Below, piece after piece: positions 13,488-23,457 of a DNA stretch of 64,000 nucleotides. Source of the DNA: Perilla frutescens. Lineage: Eukaryota > Streptophyta > Magnoliopsida > Lamiales > Lamiaceae. The stretch lies in contig BRKX01000004.1 in the NCBI GenBank assembly GCA_026008535.1, positions 10,875,501-10,939,500 on the forward strand. The letters are read 5' to 3'. A program made the translations under genes and the position numbers. The notes beneath the pieces were generated by a model. It worked only from the letters and a program-made list of their open reading frames with translations. It was not told where the DNA came from and searched no databases. Every line of letters starts with the position of its first letter. The first letter of the stretch is position 1.

Positions 13488-13499
13488 TGGTATCAGAGA
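13488..13499 (+). other. Cop-1 primer binding site (tRNA-iMet)
   Basis: TGGTATCAGAGA matches the usual TGGTATCAGAGC complement of plant initiator tRNA-Met at 11 of 12 positions and directly follows the proposed LTR. Confidence 0.75.
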
Positions 13500-14435
13500 C
13501 ATGTTTTGGAACTCATGATTTTTCATTCCTAACTGATTTTATGAACCATATAATTTATTTTCGTGAGTTATCTATGTATTCGAATGCAATCTGGTTCATG
13601 TTATCAAGATTGTATCATGTTATGATTATTTAATAATCCGCTGCTTAATTATGTGTCACGAATCTATATTTGATAATTATTTATCAATCGAGTCTCGAGG
13701 ATTCAATTTTATGCCAACCGCCGACATTCTTTAAGATATTATTTAAATATGATCATTGGATTGGTTAAATCTTTTTAGTCAGATTATCATGTTCTTATAT
13801 TTGACGGATTTTTCATGACGTGATCTGATATATCAATGTGGCTTATTACGTTTAATTATCAAGCTTTTCGAATTCAATCTCATGTATATTGTTATGCCAG
13901 ATCACATATATATAGTTATATTATGTGTTTGATTATGGTTTTAATTTTTTTTAATATTGGTCTGTTAATCACTAAAGTGGTCTGACCTGGAAGTTTAATA
14001 ATAAATTTTGATCATATAATTATTTTCAATTATCCATAATAATGTGATGCTTGATTTAAGTAATTTTAAATTATGGGTAATTGAATTTCATAGTTATAAG
14101 ATACTTAAAAAATCACCCAAATGTTGATTATATGTTCTTATAATTTATGAATATAAGTGTGATAATTGATATATCATGTTCTAACTATTTTGGATATCCA
14201 AAGATAACAAAATGGTTTAAAGTTGTCATATTCAATTATCAAATTATGGTAAATTAGCATCATTATGATTATGATTATATATTGTTGTGCCGCCCAAAGG
14301 AGATCATCAATATACATTTATTATTTTCGATCATGAATCTGTTTAAATAACTCAAAACATTAATGTGTAAAAAATTATACTATCATTGCAGTACCCATTC
14401 TCGTCGCTCTTCACTCACATACTTCGTCTGTTCCA

Positions 14436-15893
14436 ATGTTTAATGGATTGAACTTTTCTAATTGGTGTGAACAAATCCGATTTCACCTTGGTGTTTTGGA
14501 TCTTGATTCATCACTTGAAGTTGAAAAGCCTGCTATTACTAGCAATGCTGCTGAAAAGTCTATTCATGATGCTTGGGGGAAATCAAACAAACTAAGCCTT
14601 ATGTTTATGCGAATGAGTGTAGCAGACAATATCAAGTCTACCATTCCTAACACTGAAAATGCTAAGGAATTTTTGAAATTTGTGAAAGAACATTCCCAAA
14701 TTGCTGATAAATTTGTTGCTGGGACTTTAATGGCTACTTTAACCACTATGAAATTTGATGGTTCTCTTAGGATGCATGAACATGTCATTGAAATGACAAA
14801 CCTTGCAGCAAGACTTAAGTCATTGGGGATGAGCGTGGATAAGAATTTCCTTATGCACTTTATCATAAACTCACTTCCTTCTGAGTACAGTCCATTCCAA
14901 ACGAACTATAACACCATGAAAGATAAGTGGAATGCGAATGAACTTCACGGAATGTTAGTTCAGGAGGAAATGAGGCTTAAGAATAAAGAAACTCATTCTG
15001 TTCATCTCGCAATTAATCAAGGAGCTGGTAAGAAAGTCATCAGAAAGAAAGAAAAAGGCAAGCAAGGACTACATAAAGTGAATAAGTCATCTGTCCAAAT
15101 CCAGAAAAAAGAACTTGACAATCTTAAGTTTCGGTTTTGTAGAAAGCCTGGACACTTTCAACGAGATTGTCTGAAACGTAAAGCATGGTTCGAAAAGAAA
15201 GGTATACATAATGTTTTTGTATGTTTTGAATCTAATTTGGTTGAAGTTCCTAATAACACTTGGTGGATTGATTCTGACTGTACCACTCACATTTCAAATA
15301 CGATGCATGGATTCCTTACGACCCGAATCACAAATCCAAATGAAAACTTCGTTTATATGGAAAATCGAGTCAAAGCTCCTATTGAAGCCATTGGAACCTT
15401 TTGTTTAATTCTAGATACTGGACATCACTTAGATTTGCTTGAAACTCTTTATATTCATTCTGTTTCTCGTAACTTAGTTTCTTTATCCAAACTTGATTCT
15501 GTTGGATATTTCTTTAAATTCGGTAATGGATGTTTCAGTTTGTTCAAGCAAAATCTTTTTATCGGTTCTGGTACTCTGCATGATGGCTTATATAAATTGA
15601 AACTTGATCATCTTTTTGTTGAGACTCTCTTAACCCTGCATCATAATGTTGGAACTAAACGTGGTTTAGCTAATGAAAATTCTGCTTACTTGTGGCATAA
15701 ACGTTTGGGGCACATCTCCAAAGAAAGATTACAAAGATTAGTAAAGAATGAAATTCTTCCCAATTTAGATTTTACTGGTCTTGGTATTTGTGTGGATTGC
15801 ATTAAAGGAAAACAAACAAAACACATAAAGAAAGGAGCCACAAGAAGCACATAACTTCTTGAAATAATACACACTGATATTTGTGGGCCTTTT
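14436..15893 (+). pseudogene. Cop-1 gag-protease-integrase fragment
   Basis: An ORF of 472 codons runs from 14436 to TAA at 15852-15854, and the same frame continues to the break at 15893. Its N-terminal half is a UBN2-type copia Gag (motif NFSNWCEQIRFHLG). A CCHC knuckle follows, but its first Cys is replaced (KFRFCRKPGHFQRDC instead of KCRFC...). The protease motif is WWIDSD where active enzymes have D-S/T-G, so it is probably dead. A GAG-pre-integrase zinc domain (YLWHKRLGHIS ... CVDCIKGK) ends the readable part, and integrase has just begun (HTDICGPF) when Cop-2 cuts in. The Met at 14436 may lie inside the original ORF. Confidence 0.85.
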
Positions 15894-17242
15894 TGTTAGG
15901 GTTTTTTCAAATTAAACCACCGCAGGATCTCTTTGGTTGTTCTTTAATTCTAATGTCATGTATGTCATATATTTATGTAGCTCATATGTTTTAATAAACC
16001 AAGTTCAATTAAACATGCAATCCGGTTTTCGGTTCTACTAAAACTGGAAACATAGAACACCGAAAAACGCTTACAAATGAACGTCGGGTTGAGGACAAGA
16101 TTAAAGGTCTAATCTTGTTGTTGTGTATGATGTAAATAGCACCTCCCACTATGCAATTCGACTTCTCGATCTTCTGCTGTATTCCCGGACTGTATCAAGA
16201 TTCAGGGTGGGCTGAAATCTACTAGATATGTATGAATACTCTGGAGATAAAGAGAACACAGAGGAGCTGATTTTTAACTTATAAAATTTCATCCCCCATC
16301 TCCTTATTTATAAGGGGGTGGGTGAAATTCAGTGTCCCAACCCTATTGGGTTTGGACCTCTATCTCTTTTTCCATCTCCAGTCCATTAAAGTCATATTAG
16401 GCTACAACAGAGATCTAAAAGAATATTAAATTGGCCTACTAATTTCTTTAATTTCCAATATCCAATAAACTTAGGATATTATTAAATAAATTAAGCATTA
16501 CTTTTTTAGTTCAGTCATTCCCCATGTTTAAGATCTAATGTTCATTAATTAATTATGTAAGCCTCTGACGGCTATAATTAATTAATATCTAAAACCTCGA
16601 GTAGTACCACACAAGCTTTATTCATGTATGAAATAAATTCCACCTACAGGGTTTCACATGAACTTGTGTTTCCTCAAGAGAACATCATCAACCTGGCGCA
16701 CCAGGACACAGTGCTTGTAAATATTGCATGACACATCATATATGCAAATGTTATTACCCAAGATATCGAGTTTATTGATTCTATCAAAGAATATCACCCA
16801 TTGATAAATCAAAGCAATCAACAAAGCATATATATGTTCGCCAATAAATATAAGTTAAGAACCCGAACTCTGTGGATCTTTGTTCTCTCACTAAAAGGGT
16901 CAGAGTAGAGAACAGTATCCTATCGTGATCCTCCTCAATACACTAACACGTGTATTAGAATAATTAATTAGTCAAGACAAACTAATTATCAGATTTTTCT
17001 ACGGTGTACCGATGGTGTATTCATGACCATCTAAGCCGTGAGCCTTTTAATACAATACAAGGATCTAATGATATGATCTTACCGTGTGTTCACCCACACC
17101 ATATCATCTACAATGCAAGTATATGAAATATGCATAAACAATAATGTAAATGCAAATGGTGACTGCAATAAGATTCAATCTATATCATCATATCATCAGA
17201 AAAAGTATACAAAGACAAGTCTTCCAGTATACAAAACTAACA
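15894..17242 (-). repeat. Cop-2 3' LTR
   Basis: It begins TGTTAGGGTT and ends AACTAACA, and is co-linear with both Cop-3 LTRs (34,959-36,392 and 57,293-58,722) but about 85 bp shorter. On the minus strand TATAAATA at 16312-16305 is the likely promoter TATA box. A polypurine tract (AAGTGGGAGAT on the minus strand, 17253-17243) abuts it, which fixes the orientation. Confidence 0.9.
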
Positions 17243-17299
17243 ATCTCCCACTTATACTTGAAGCATGTCTTTCAAGCATAATAACTAACTGGCTAACTC

Positions 17300-19495
17300 T
17301 ACAATCATAACAATAAACTCAAACTGCGCCCCCTGGTTTGCATCTCACTCTCATTTTCTCCACGTGACCATCAAAAGTCTTATCCGAAAGGCTCTTTGTG
17401 AATGGATCAGCTAGATTGTCCTCCAATGCAATCTTGACCACCGCCACGTGTCTTCTCTTAATGATTTCTCTTATAAGATAGTACTTCATTTATACGTGTT
17501 TACTTGCCTTATGGGCTTTGAGTTCCTTCGAATTTACCGCTGCACCAGAGTTATCACAGTATATCGTGATGCTCTTAGGCAAATCAGGAACCACGCTCAA
17601 GTCTAATAGGAAGCTCTGGAGCTAAACAACTTCTTTTACAGCCTCAGAGGCAGCTATATATTCAGCTTCCATGGTAGAATCAACAATGCATTTCTGCTTG
17701 ATGCTTCTCCATGCAATGGCTCAGCCTCTTAAGGTAAACACATAGCATGAGGTAGACTTACTCTGATCTTTATCAGATTGAAAATCTGAGTCCGTGTAAC
17801 CCAAAGGCACGAGACTATCAGAGCGATATACCAGCATATAATCTCGAGTCCTTTTCAGGTACCTGAGAATATTCTTAACTGCAGTCCAGTGACCTTGTCC
17901 AGGGTTAGATTGATATCTGCTTACCATGACGACATCATAACATATATCAGGCTTAGTGCATAGCATAGCATACATCAAACTTCCGACAGCCGATGCATAT
18001 GGGACCTTCTTCATCTCATCTATCTCAGACTATGTTTGGGGACACATTTCCTTGGATAGATGAATTCCATGCCTAAAAGGTATAAAACCTTTCTTAGAAT
18101 TTTGCATGATAAACCTAGCTAGCACTGTATCGATATAGGTCGCCTGAGATAGGCAGAGCATCATTTTCTAGCGATCTCGAATGATCTTGATGCTAAGGAC
18201 ATGTCCGGCTTCTCCCAGATCCTTCATATCGAACTGCTTAGATAACCAAACCCTTATGTTTGATAATATCTTCTTATTATTTCTAATAAGCAAGATATCA
18301 TCAACATATAGTACGAGGAAAACCACCACGTTTCCGTCATATTTCTTGTACACGCAACTCCCATCCGGACTTTACACGAATCCATATGACTGAATAACCT
18401 CGTCAAATCGGATGTTCTAAGACCTTGAAGCCTGCTTAAGTCCATAAATGGATCTCTTAAGCTTGCACACTAAGTGCTCTTGGCCTTTAGCAATGAAACC
18501 CTCTGGTTGCTTCATGTAGATGTTTTCCTCAAGACTTCCATTCAGAAAAGCTGTCTTGACATCCATCTGCCAAATCTCATAATCGAAATGAGCGGCAATC
18601 GATAAGAGAATCCGTATTGACTTAAGCATGGCTATTGGTGAAAAAGTTTTCTCATAATTGATCCATTCTTTCTGAGTGTGCCCTTTCGCCACAAGTCTTG
18701 CCTTGAAGGTTTTAACCTTCCCGTTAGGTCCTCTCTTGCATTGTAGACCCACTTATACTCAATGGGTTTTACCCCATCTTGTGGTTCTACAAGCTCCCAT
18801 CCATAGATCCAATCTCAGATTCCATTGTAGATTTCCAAGAATATGCATCTTTATCTTGGACCGCTTCATCATAGGTCCTAGGATCCAATTTATTGAGTCC
18901 TTCAGAGAAATTCGAAGATTCACCCAAACCAGTGAATCTATCATGTTGACGTACAACCCTTCCACTATGACAAGGTGGTTCTCGTGTATCTATGACACGT
19001 TATGTAGTGTCTTGTGGTACTTCTTCTTGTACTACTGGTGTAGGATTCGATCCTTCTCCTCTTAGCTCCTCAAGGATGATTTCACTCTTTGGTTGTGGTT
19101 TATAACATAGTCTTCTTCTAAGAATCGAGCATTGGTGCTAATAATGATCTTCTGATCCTTAGGACTATAAAATAGACCACCTTTCGCCCTCTTAGGATAT
19201 CCAACAAACAGCTTCACATTAGTACAAGGTGCCAGCTTATCAGTTTTCTTATCCAACACGTGTGCTGGACTACCCCAAATCTGAACATGTTCTAAACTGG
19301 GTTTTCATCCAGTCCAAAGTTTTGTGGGCGTAGAAGGAACTGATTTTGATGGAACCAAGTTAAGAATGTAGGCTGCTGTTTCTAAGGCATATCCTCAGAA
19401 CGAAATAGACAACTCCAAATAACTCATCATCGATCTAACCATCTTCAATAAGGTTCTGTTCCTTCTCTCCGCCACGCCATTCTGCTGTGACGTTC
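17300..19495 (-). pseudogene. Cop-2 pol fragment (integrase C-part, RT, RNase H)
   Basis: Reading from 19495 downwards: the integrase C-terminal part (KLFVGYPKRAKGGLFY, about 19200), RT with FKARLVAKGHTQKEG-like and LYVDDILLIRNN motifs (about 18700 and 18300), and RNase H (YASAVGSLMYA and YTDSDFQSDKDQSKSTS, 18010-17720). The YVDD catalytic motif is kept. The frame is broken by several stops and frameshifts, so no functional enzyme is expected. Confidence 0.88.
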
Positions 19496-19685
19496 TCGAA
19501 AAGCCTTGTTGAAAGTTGACTTTGAAAGCACATGAGTGTGTGGTTTGAATATTTTTAAGTTGAGATGCTGTCAGTTTATAAATTATTTATAAAGTTAATT
19601 TAATTTCTTGAAAAATATTTATCACGTAAACATGTATGTATGTCTTTTGGTGACATTTTGATCATACTGGGACTGGGGCATTACA
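19496..19685 (+). repeat. Gyp-2 5' LTR, only the last 190 bp
   Basis: This stretch aligns with 58,795-58,983, the end of the Gyp-2 3' LTR, including CGAAAAGCCTTGTTGAAAG at the left and ATTACA at the right. About 2.1 kb of LTR that should precede it is missing; Cop-2 integrase sequence takes its place. Confidence 0.88.
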
Positions 19686-19687
19686 GG

Positions 19688-19699
19688 TGGTATCCGAGT
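19688..19699 (+). other. Gyp-2 primer binding site
   Basis: TGGTATCCGAGT follows the LTR end by two bases and resembles the tRNA-iMet PBS (TGGTATCAGAGC) with two changes. Confidence 0.7.
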
Positions 19700-19720
19700 A
19701 GGTCTACGAGATTATAGATC

Positions 19721-21006
19721 TGATGAAGTCATGCAAGGCATTGAAGGCCTTGAACCCGAGCTACAATTCAAAGGTCCATTGACGCGACTTCGAGCGAAGA
19801 AATTACAAGGTTATTTCCAAGTGATGATTCGCAAGAAGTTTAAGGAATTAGAAGATGCAAAGTGCAGCCATACTTTAGTTAATTTATTAACTAATGAAGA
19901 TCAAGATCATACCATCGAGAATATAACTTGAAGAGTTGAAGAAGAGAGCAAGAAGAAGTGCATTTGTGCATGGAGCTGTTTTCGCCCTTGATTTAATTTA
20001 ATTAAGGGGTTGATTTTTATCTAGACTATAGTATTTATTTAATTACTTTAGACTATATTTTAGATCAGTTTTTAATTAATTTTTAAGTATAATTTTCGTT
20101 CCCTTTAGTATAGGTTTGACTAGAATTGTATTTAAGGCAATTTCCAACCTTGAATAGAATTCTAGTTTAGGCTTTTTTATAGTATAGTTAGAGATCCTTT
20201 TTGGATCAGATTTTTAGGGTTTTTTATTCATTATTTTCGTGCATTATGAGCCCTATAAATAGGGGAACCATGTTACTTTGATATTTTAGACATTATTGAT
20301 TAAAATTGCTTTTGCATTCAATTTGTGTCTCAACCGTTTAAAGCTTTTGATTGTTTTCCTCGAAAATTATCATTCTTGAAGCCTAGCAAACTTTGAGTCT
20401 TACATCAAGGGAACGTTCTAATTCATACGAAGAATTAGGGTGAACTCGCTACGAAGAACAACTTAGAGATTCATTTTCGTCGTACAAGATACGTCGGGGA
20501 TTAATCGGGTTGCGATTCTCAACACTACCACCTTCGACCTTCATCAAACGATGTCCTACATCCTTCACCAACGTTCGTGTCCCTCCCAAGCCATCAAGAC
20601 CTGATCGTGTGTCGATCATCAAGAGTTCGGTTCCATTCGGCATAAATTCATCGTGTTTTCCATCTATACCGTAAGTCCTTCGAACCATTATCATATCCTA
20701 TCTTCCCTAGCCATTCTTAACCCATAAATCTCGTCCCAAATACCATCATCTTCCAGCTATAATTCTCGTCCCAAATCAGCCCCTTTCTTGTTGGATTTGT
20801 GTTCCGTTTTTGTGTCGTAGTCTAGGTATCGTATTTAGGTCTAGATTCGTTCGATCATTGTTTTTGAGTTTCTATTCCTTCAAGTCAGTTTATTTTCAAA
20901 ATATTTGAGTCTTAGAGTAGGGTTGAATCCTTCCAAGTTGACGTGTTCGATTCTAGAAGTCTTCCGCGCGTTTTCGTATCCTGTACAAATTGTCCGGGTT
21001 ACACCA
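19721..21006 (+). repeat. Gyp-1 5' LTR
   Basis: It starts TGATGAAGTC and ends TTACACCA. Bases 19731-19931 are the 5' LTR copy of the pol C-terminal coding tail (66 codons from an internal ATG). This copy lies upstream of the TATA box at 20255, in U3, so it should not be in the element's own genomic RNA from this end. Confidence 0.93.
20255..20262 (+). promoter_or_regulatory. Gyp-1 5' LTR TATA box
   Basis: TATAAATA in the context CCCTATAAATAGGGG, about 530 bp into the LTR. The same box is at 27345-27352 in the 3' LTR. It divides U3 from R/U5. Confidence 0.65.
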
Positions 21007-21012
21007 TAAATT

Positions 21013-21024
21013 TGGCATTAGAGC
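21013..21024 (+). other. Gyp-1 primer binding site
   Basis: TGGCATTAGAGC lies six bases after the LTR and differs from the tRNA-iMet PBS TGGTATCAGAGC at two positions, both transitions. Confidence 0.65.
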
Positions 21025-21122
21025 TACGTCAGCTCTGCTGGTCGTGGTTCAATCCTACGTGTTAATTTATTGCTTACGTGTCAGTTGACGTGTCTATCGA
21101 GTTGTAATAGTTAGTGTTCATT

Positions 21123-21262
21123 GAAAAAAAAAGAGATCGGTTAAAAAAAAACCGAAAGTTTTTTTAAAAAAAAAGGTTACGGTAAAAAAAAAGAGAGAGA
21201 CCGGATACAAAAAAAAATCGGATAAAAAAAAAGAGAAAATCCGGAAAAAAAAAGAGGAAAAT
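21123..21262. repeat. A-rich low-complexity tract in Gyp-1 leader
   Basis: Runs of 7-9 A alternate with short GAGA, CCGG, CGG and GGAT words. It is non-coding leader between PBS and gag and probably arose by slippage. The remaining leader to 21921 has no coding signal I recognise. Confidence 0.7.
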
Positions 21263-21921
21263 CCAATTTGACTTTTGAATTACCTTTTAAGTTCGATTTT
21301 ATTTCTAGTTCTTTCCTTTTAGTTCTAGTCATAGTTGGTAACTCCCTTGTGAGCTTTATTATAGTTTTGGAAACTTTCCTATAAGTATAGTTCTTTAGTT
21401 GGTAATCTCCATTTGAGTTGCATTTTAATTTGGTAGTTTCCATTTAGAGTCTAGTCTAATTAAGGTAATTAGATTGTGTCACACTAGTGGTACACATATC
21501 CAAATCCTTTTCTTTCCTTCCTTTCCTTCCTTTTACCCTAACACATCCGGTTTTCCGGTTTTCCATCTTCTCCCTACTATTTCTGCTCCCGAGCTCCAAT
21601 TTTTCTCCACCATACCATTCCGGAAATGTCTCGACGAGACGAACCAAACTCACTGCTTTGCTGTGACATAAGGGCTTTTTTGGCCAAATTCCATCAGCTT
21701 CAAGGTGAAATCGCCCCCAGAAGTTCGAGAGAAGCCGATCTCAAGCGACGGAAGAGTCGATTAACACCACCATACATAAACCTATCACACGAGCACCACT
21801 ACATACTTGAGAACATACACGAGGGGTAAAAATACAGAGAGAAAACATGAGTGATTGTGAGGAATTGTAAGGTCCTACACCCTGTTTTCCGTTCACGTTT
21901 GTTCATTGCTTGCAGGTACAC

Positions 21922-23457
21922 ATGGAATCCAGAGACGGGTATAACAAAACACATGATAAGGCCCCCGCTTCGTCTAGTTCTCACACAGACGCGGCTTCAT
22001 CGATGCCACAACCATGGGATGCCCAGTACCACCATCAAGAACTGGAGCATAAGCTAGATAGTTCGTTGGCCAAGATGATGGCACAGCTCGAGCTTATTGT
22101 TGCTCGAATTCCTGTACCACCACCAGTTCAAGGACAACATGTCTAACCAGAAGAAGCAGCCCATCAACTTGAAGCAGCCAATCAATCTGAAGTAGCTCGT
22201 CAGCCAGAAGTTCATGTAGCCGAGCCAGCCAGGGCGAATGCTAGGGCACCACAAGCTCAGCGCCGCCAACCTTAAGTGCAGTTTAACGATCATTATGATC
22301 GTGATGCTGAAGAAGACTATGGTTACTATGTAGATGAGTTAGAGGCTGAGTATGATCCATATCAGAGACGTGACCGACCACGTCTACCCTACAGACAAGC
22401 ACCCCGACGTGCAGATCCCGACAGCCTGTTGAACAACATCAAAACGAGCATTCCGGAGTTTGAAGGCCTTCACGATCCTGATATCTACCTAGATTGGGAA
22501 CGTAAGGTAGAGAAGATTTTCGCATGCTATGACTTCACAGAAGCCAAAAAGGTTCAATTAGCATGTTTGGAGTTTAAAGGCTACGCAGCCACTTGGTGGG
22601 AGATGCAGCAGGAAAGAAGGCGCAGAAATCGAAATCCACCCATCGATAACTGGGAAGAGATGAAGTGATTCTTGCGTGGACGCTTCATTCCAGTCCACTA
22701 CGAGAGAGAGCTTGAGAAGAAGCTCAACCGGATCAAACAAGGCACCCGTACAAAGAGCTCGAAACTACCTTGAACCGAGTCGGGAAAGAGGAGTCCTTAA
22801 ATGCTACCATCATCCGGTACATTGAAGGAATGAACCCCGACATTGCATGTGAAGTCGAGCTCAAGGATTTCACCAGCATTGAAAGGATGGTGCAGTACGC
22901 ATCGATTGTGGAAAAACAGCTTAGGGAAGGCCACCGTCGTTCCCATCAGACTTCAGCCCCTGTTCGACCCCTATGGAACAAAGGTATGAATTCCACATCA
23001 TCTTCTACCCCTTCTACTGAGCCTACTCGACCCCGAGGTCAGCCCGGACCGCCCGAGCGGCATTTCGATCGTTCTACACCGCAGCCCAGTCGTAGACCCG
23101 AGTCTACACCAGCACCACCATCCAGACCAGCCTATACACGGCCTAATCCACCCAACCCAGCACCTAGTGCTAACCAGAATCGAGCTAGGGACATCCAGTG
23201 CCATAAGTGCCAAGGTTGGGGCCACTTTCAGAACCAGTGTCTGAACCGGCGTGTTCTGTTCATTACTGAACAGAATGAGATCGAGTCAGCTAGTGAGGAT
23301 GAGGACCAGCCCGCAGTTGACGCCAAGAAGGAGCCAGAGACACCTCCAGTCGACTCGGATGAAGAGGAACCCGAGCTTCCTCATGTTAGTCTTGTGTCTA
23401 TACGCAGTCTGAGCATCAATCGTGAAGAAGAGCAGCCGGATCAACGTGAGAACATTT
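21922..23457 (+). pseudogene. Gyp-1 gag
   Basis: The frame opens at ATG 21922 (MESRDGYNKTHDK). Stops occur at 22144 and 22273 and at 22666 (TGA, probably from TGG). A frameshift near 22,740 moves the frame to the segment 22770-23498. The core is a retrotransposon Gag (IPEFEGLHDPDIYLDWERKV; YAATWWEMQ), with a Pro-rich linker and a CCHC knuckle CHKCQGWGHFQNQC at about 23,200-23,240. An acidic stretch follows. A T-run at 23454-23460 carries a further frameshift between gag and protease. Confidence 0.88.

Larger units (their letters stand above)
13071..15893 (+). mobile_element. Cop-1: truncated Ty1/copia element (5' LTR, PBS, gag, protease, start of integrase)
   Basis: This remnant keeps the left half of a copia element in plus orientation: a probable 5' LTR, an initiator-Met PBS, a leader of about 0.9 kb, and a gag-protease-integrase ORF. 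It ends abruptly at 15893, where the LTR of Cop-2 begins. The rest of integrase, RT/RNase H and the 3' LTR are not found anywhere downstream, so a deletion accompanied or followed the Cop-2 insertion. Confidence 0.8.
15894..19495 (-). mobile_element. Cop-2: truncated Ty1/copia element, same family as Cop-3
   Basis: Read on the minus strand this is the 3' half of a copia element: part of integrase, RT, RNase H, polypurine tract and 3' LTR. LTR and pol closely match Cop-3 (34,959-58,722). It stops in integrase near 19495, at the place aligning with about 38,655 in Cop-3, and joins directly to the tail of the Gyp-2 5' LTR. Its own gag, leader and 5' LTR are absent. Confidence 0.88.

Noticed and set aside
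20449..20694. 81-codon minus-strand ORF, also at 27,540-27,785
   Set aside because: It occurs in both Gyp-1 LTRs because they are duplicates; it is antisense to the LTR transcript and shows no domain.
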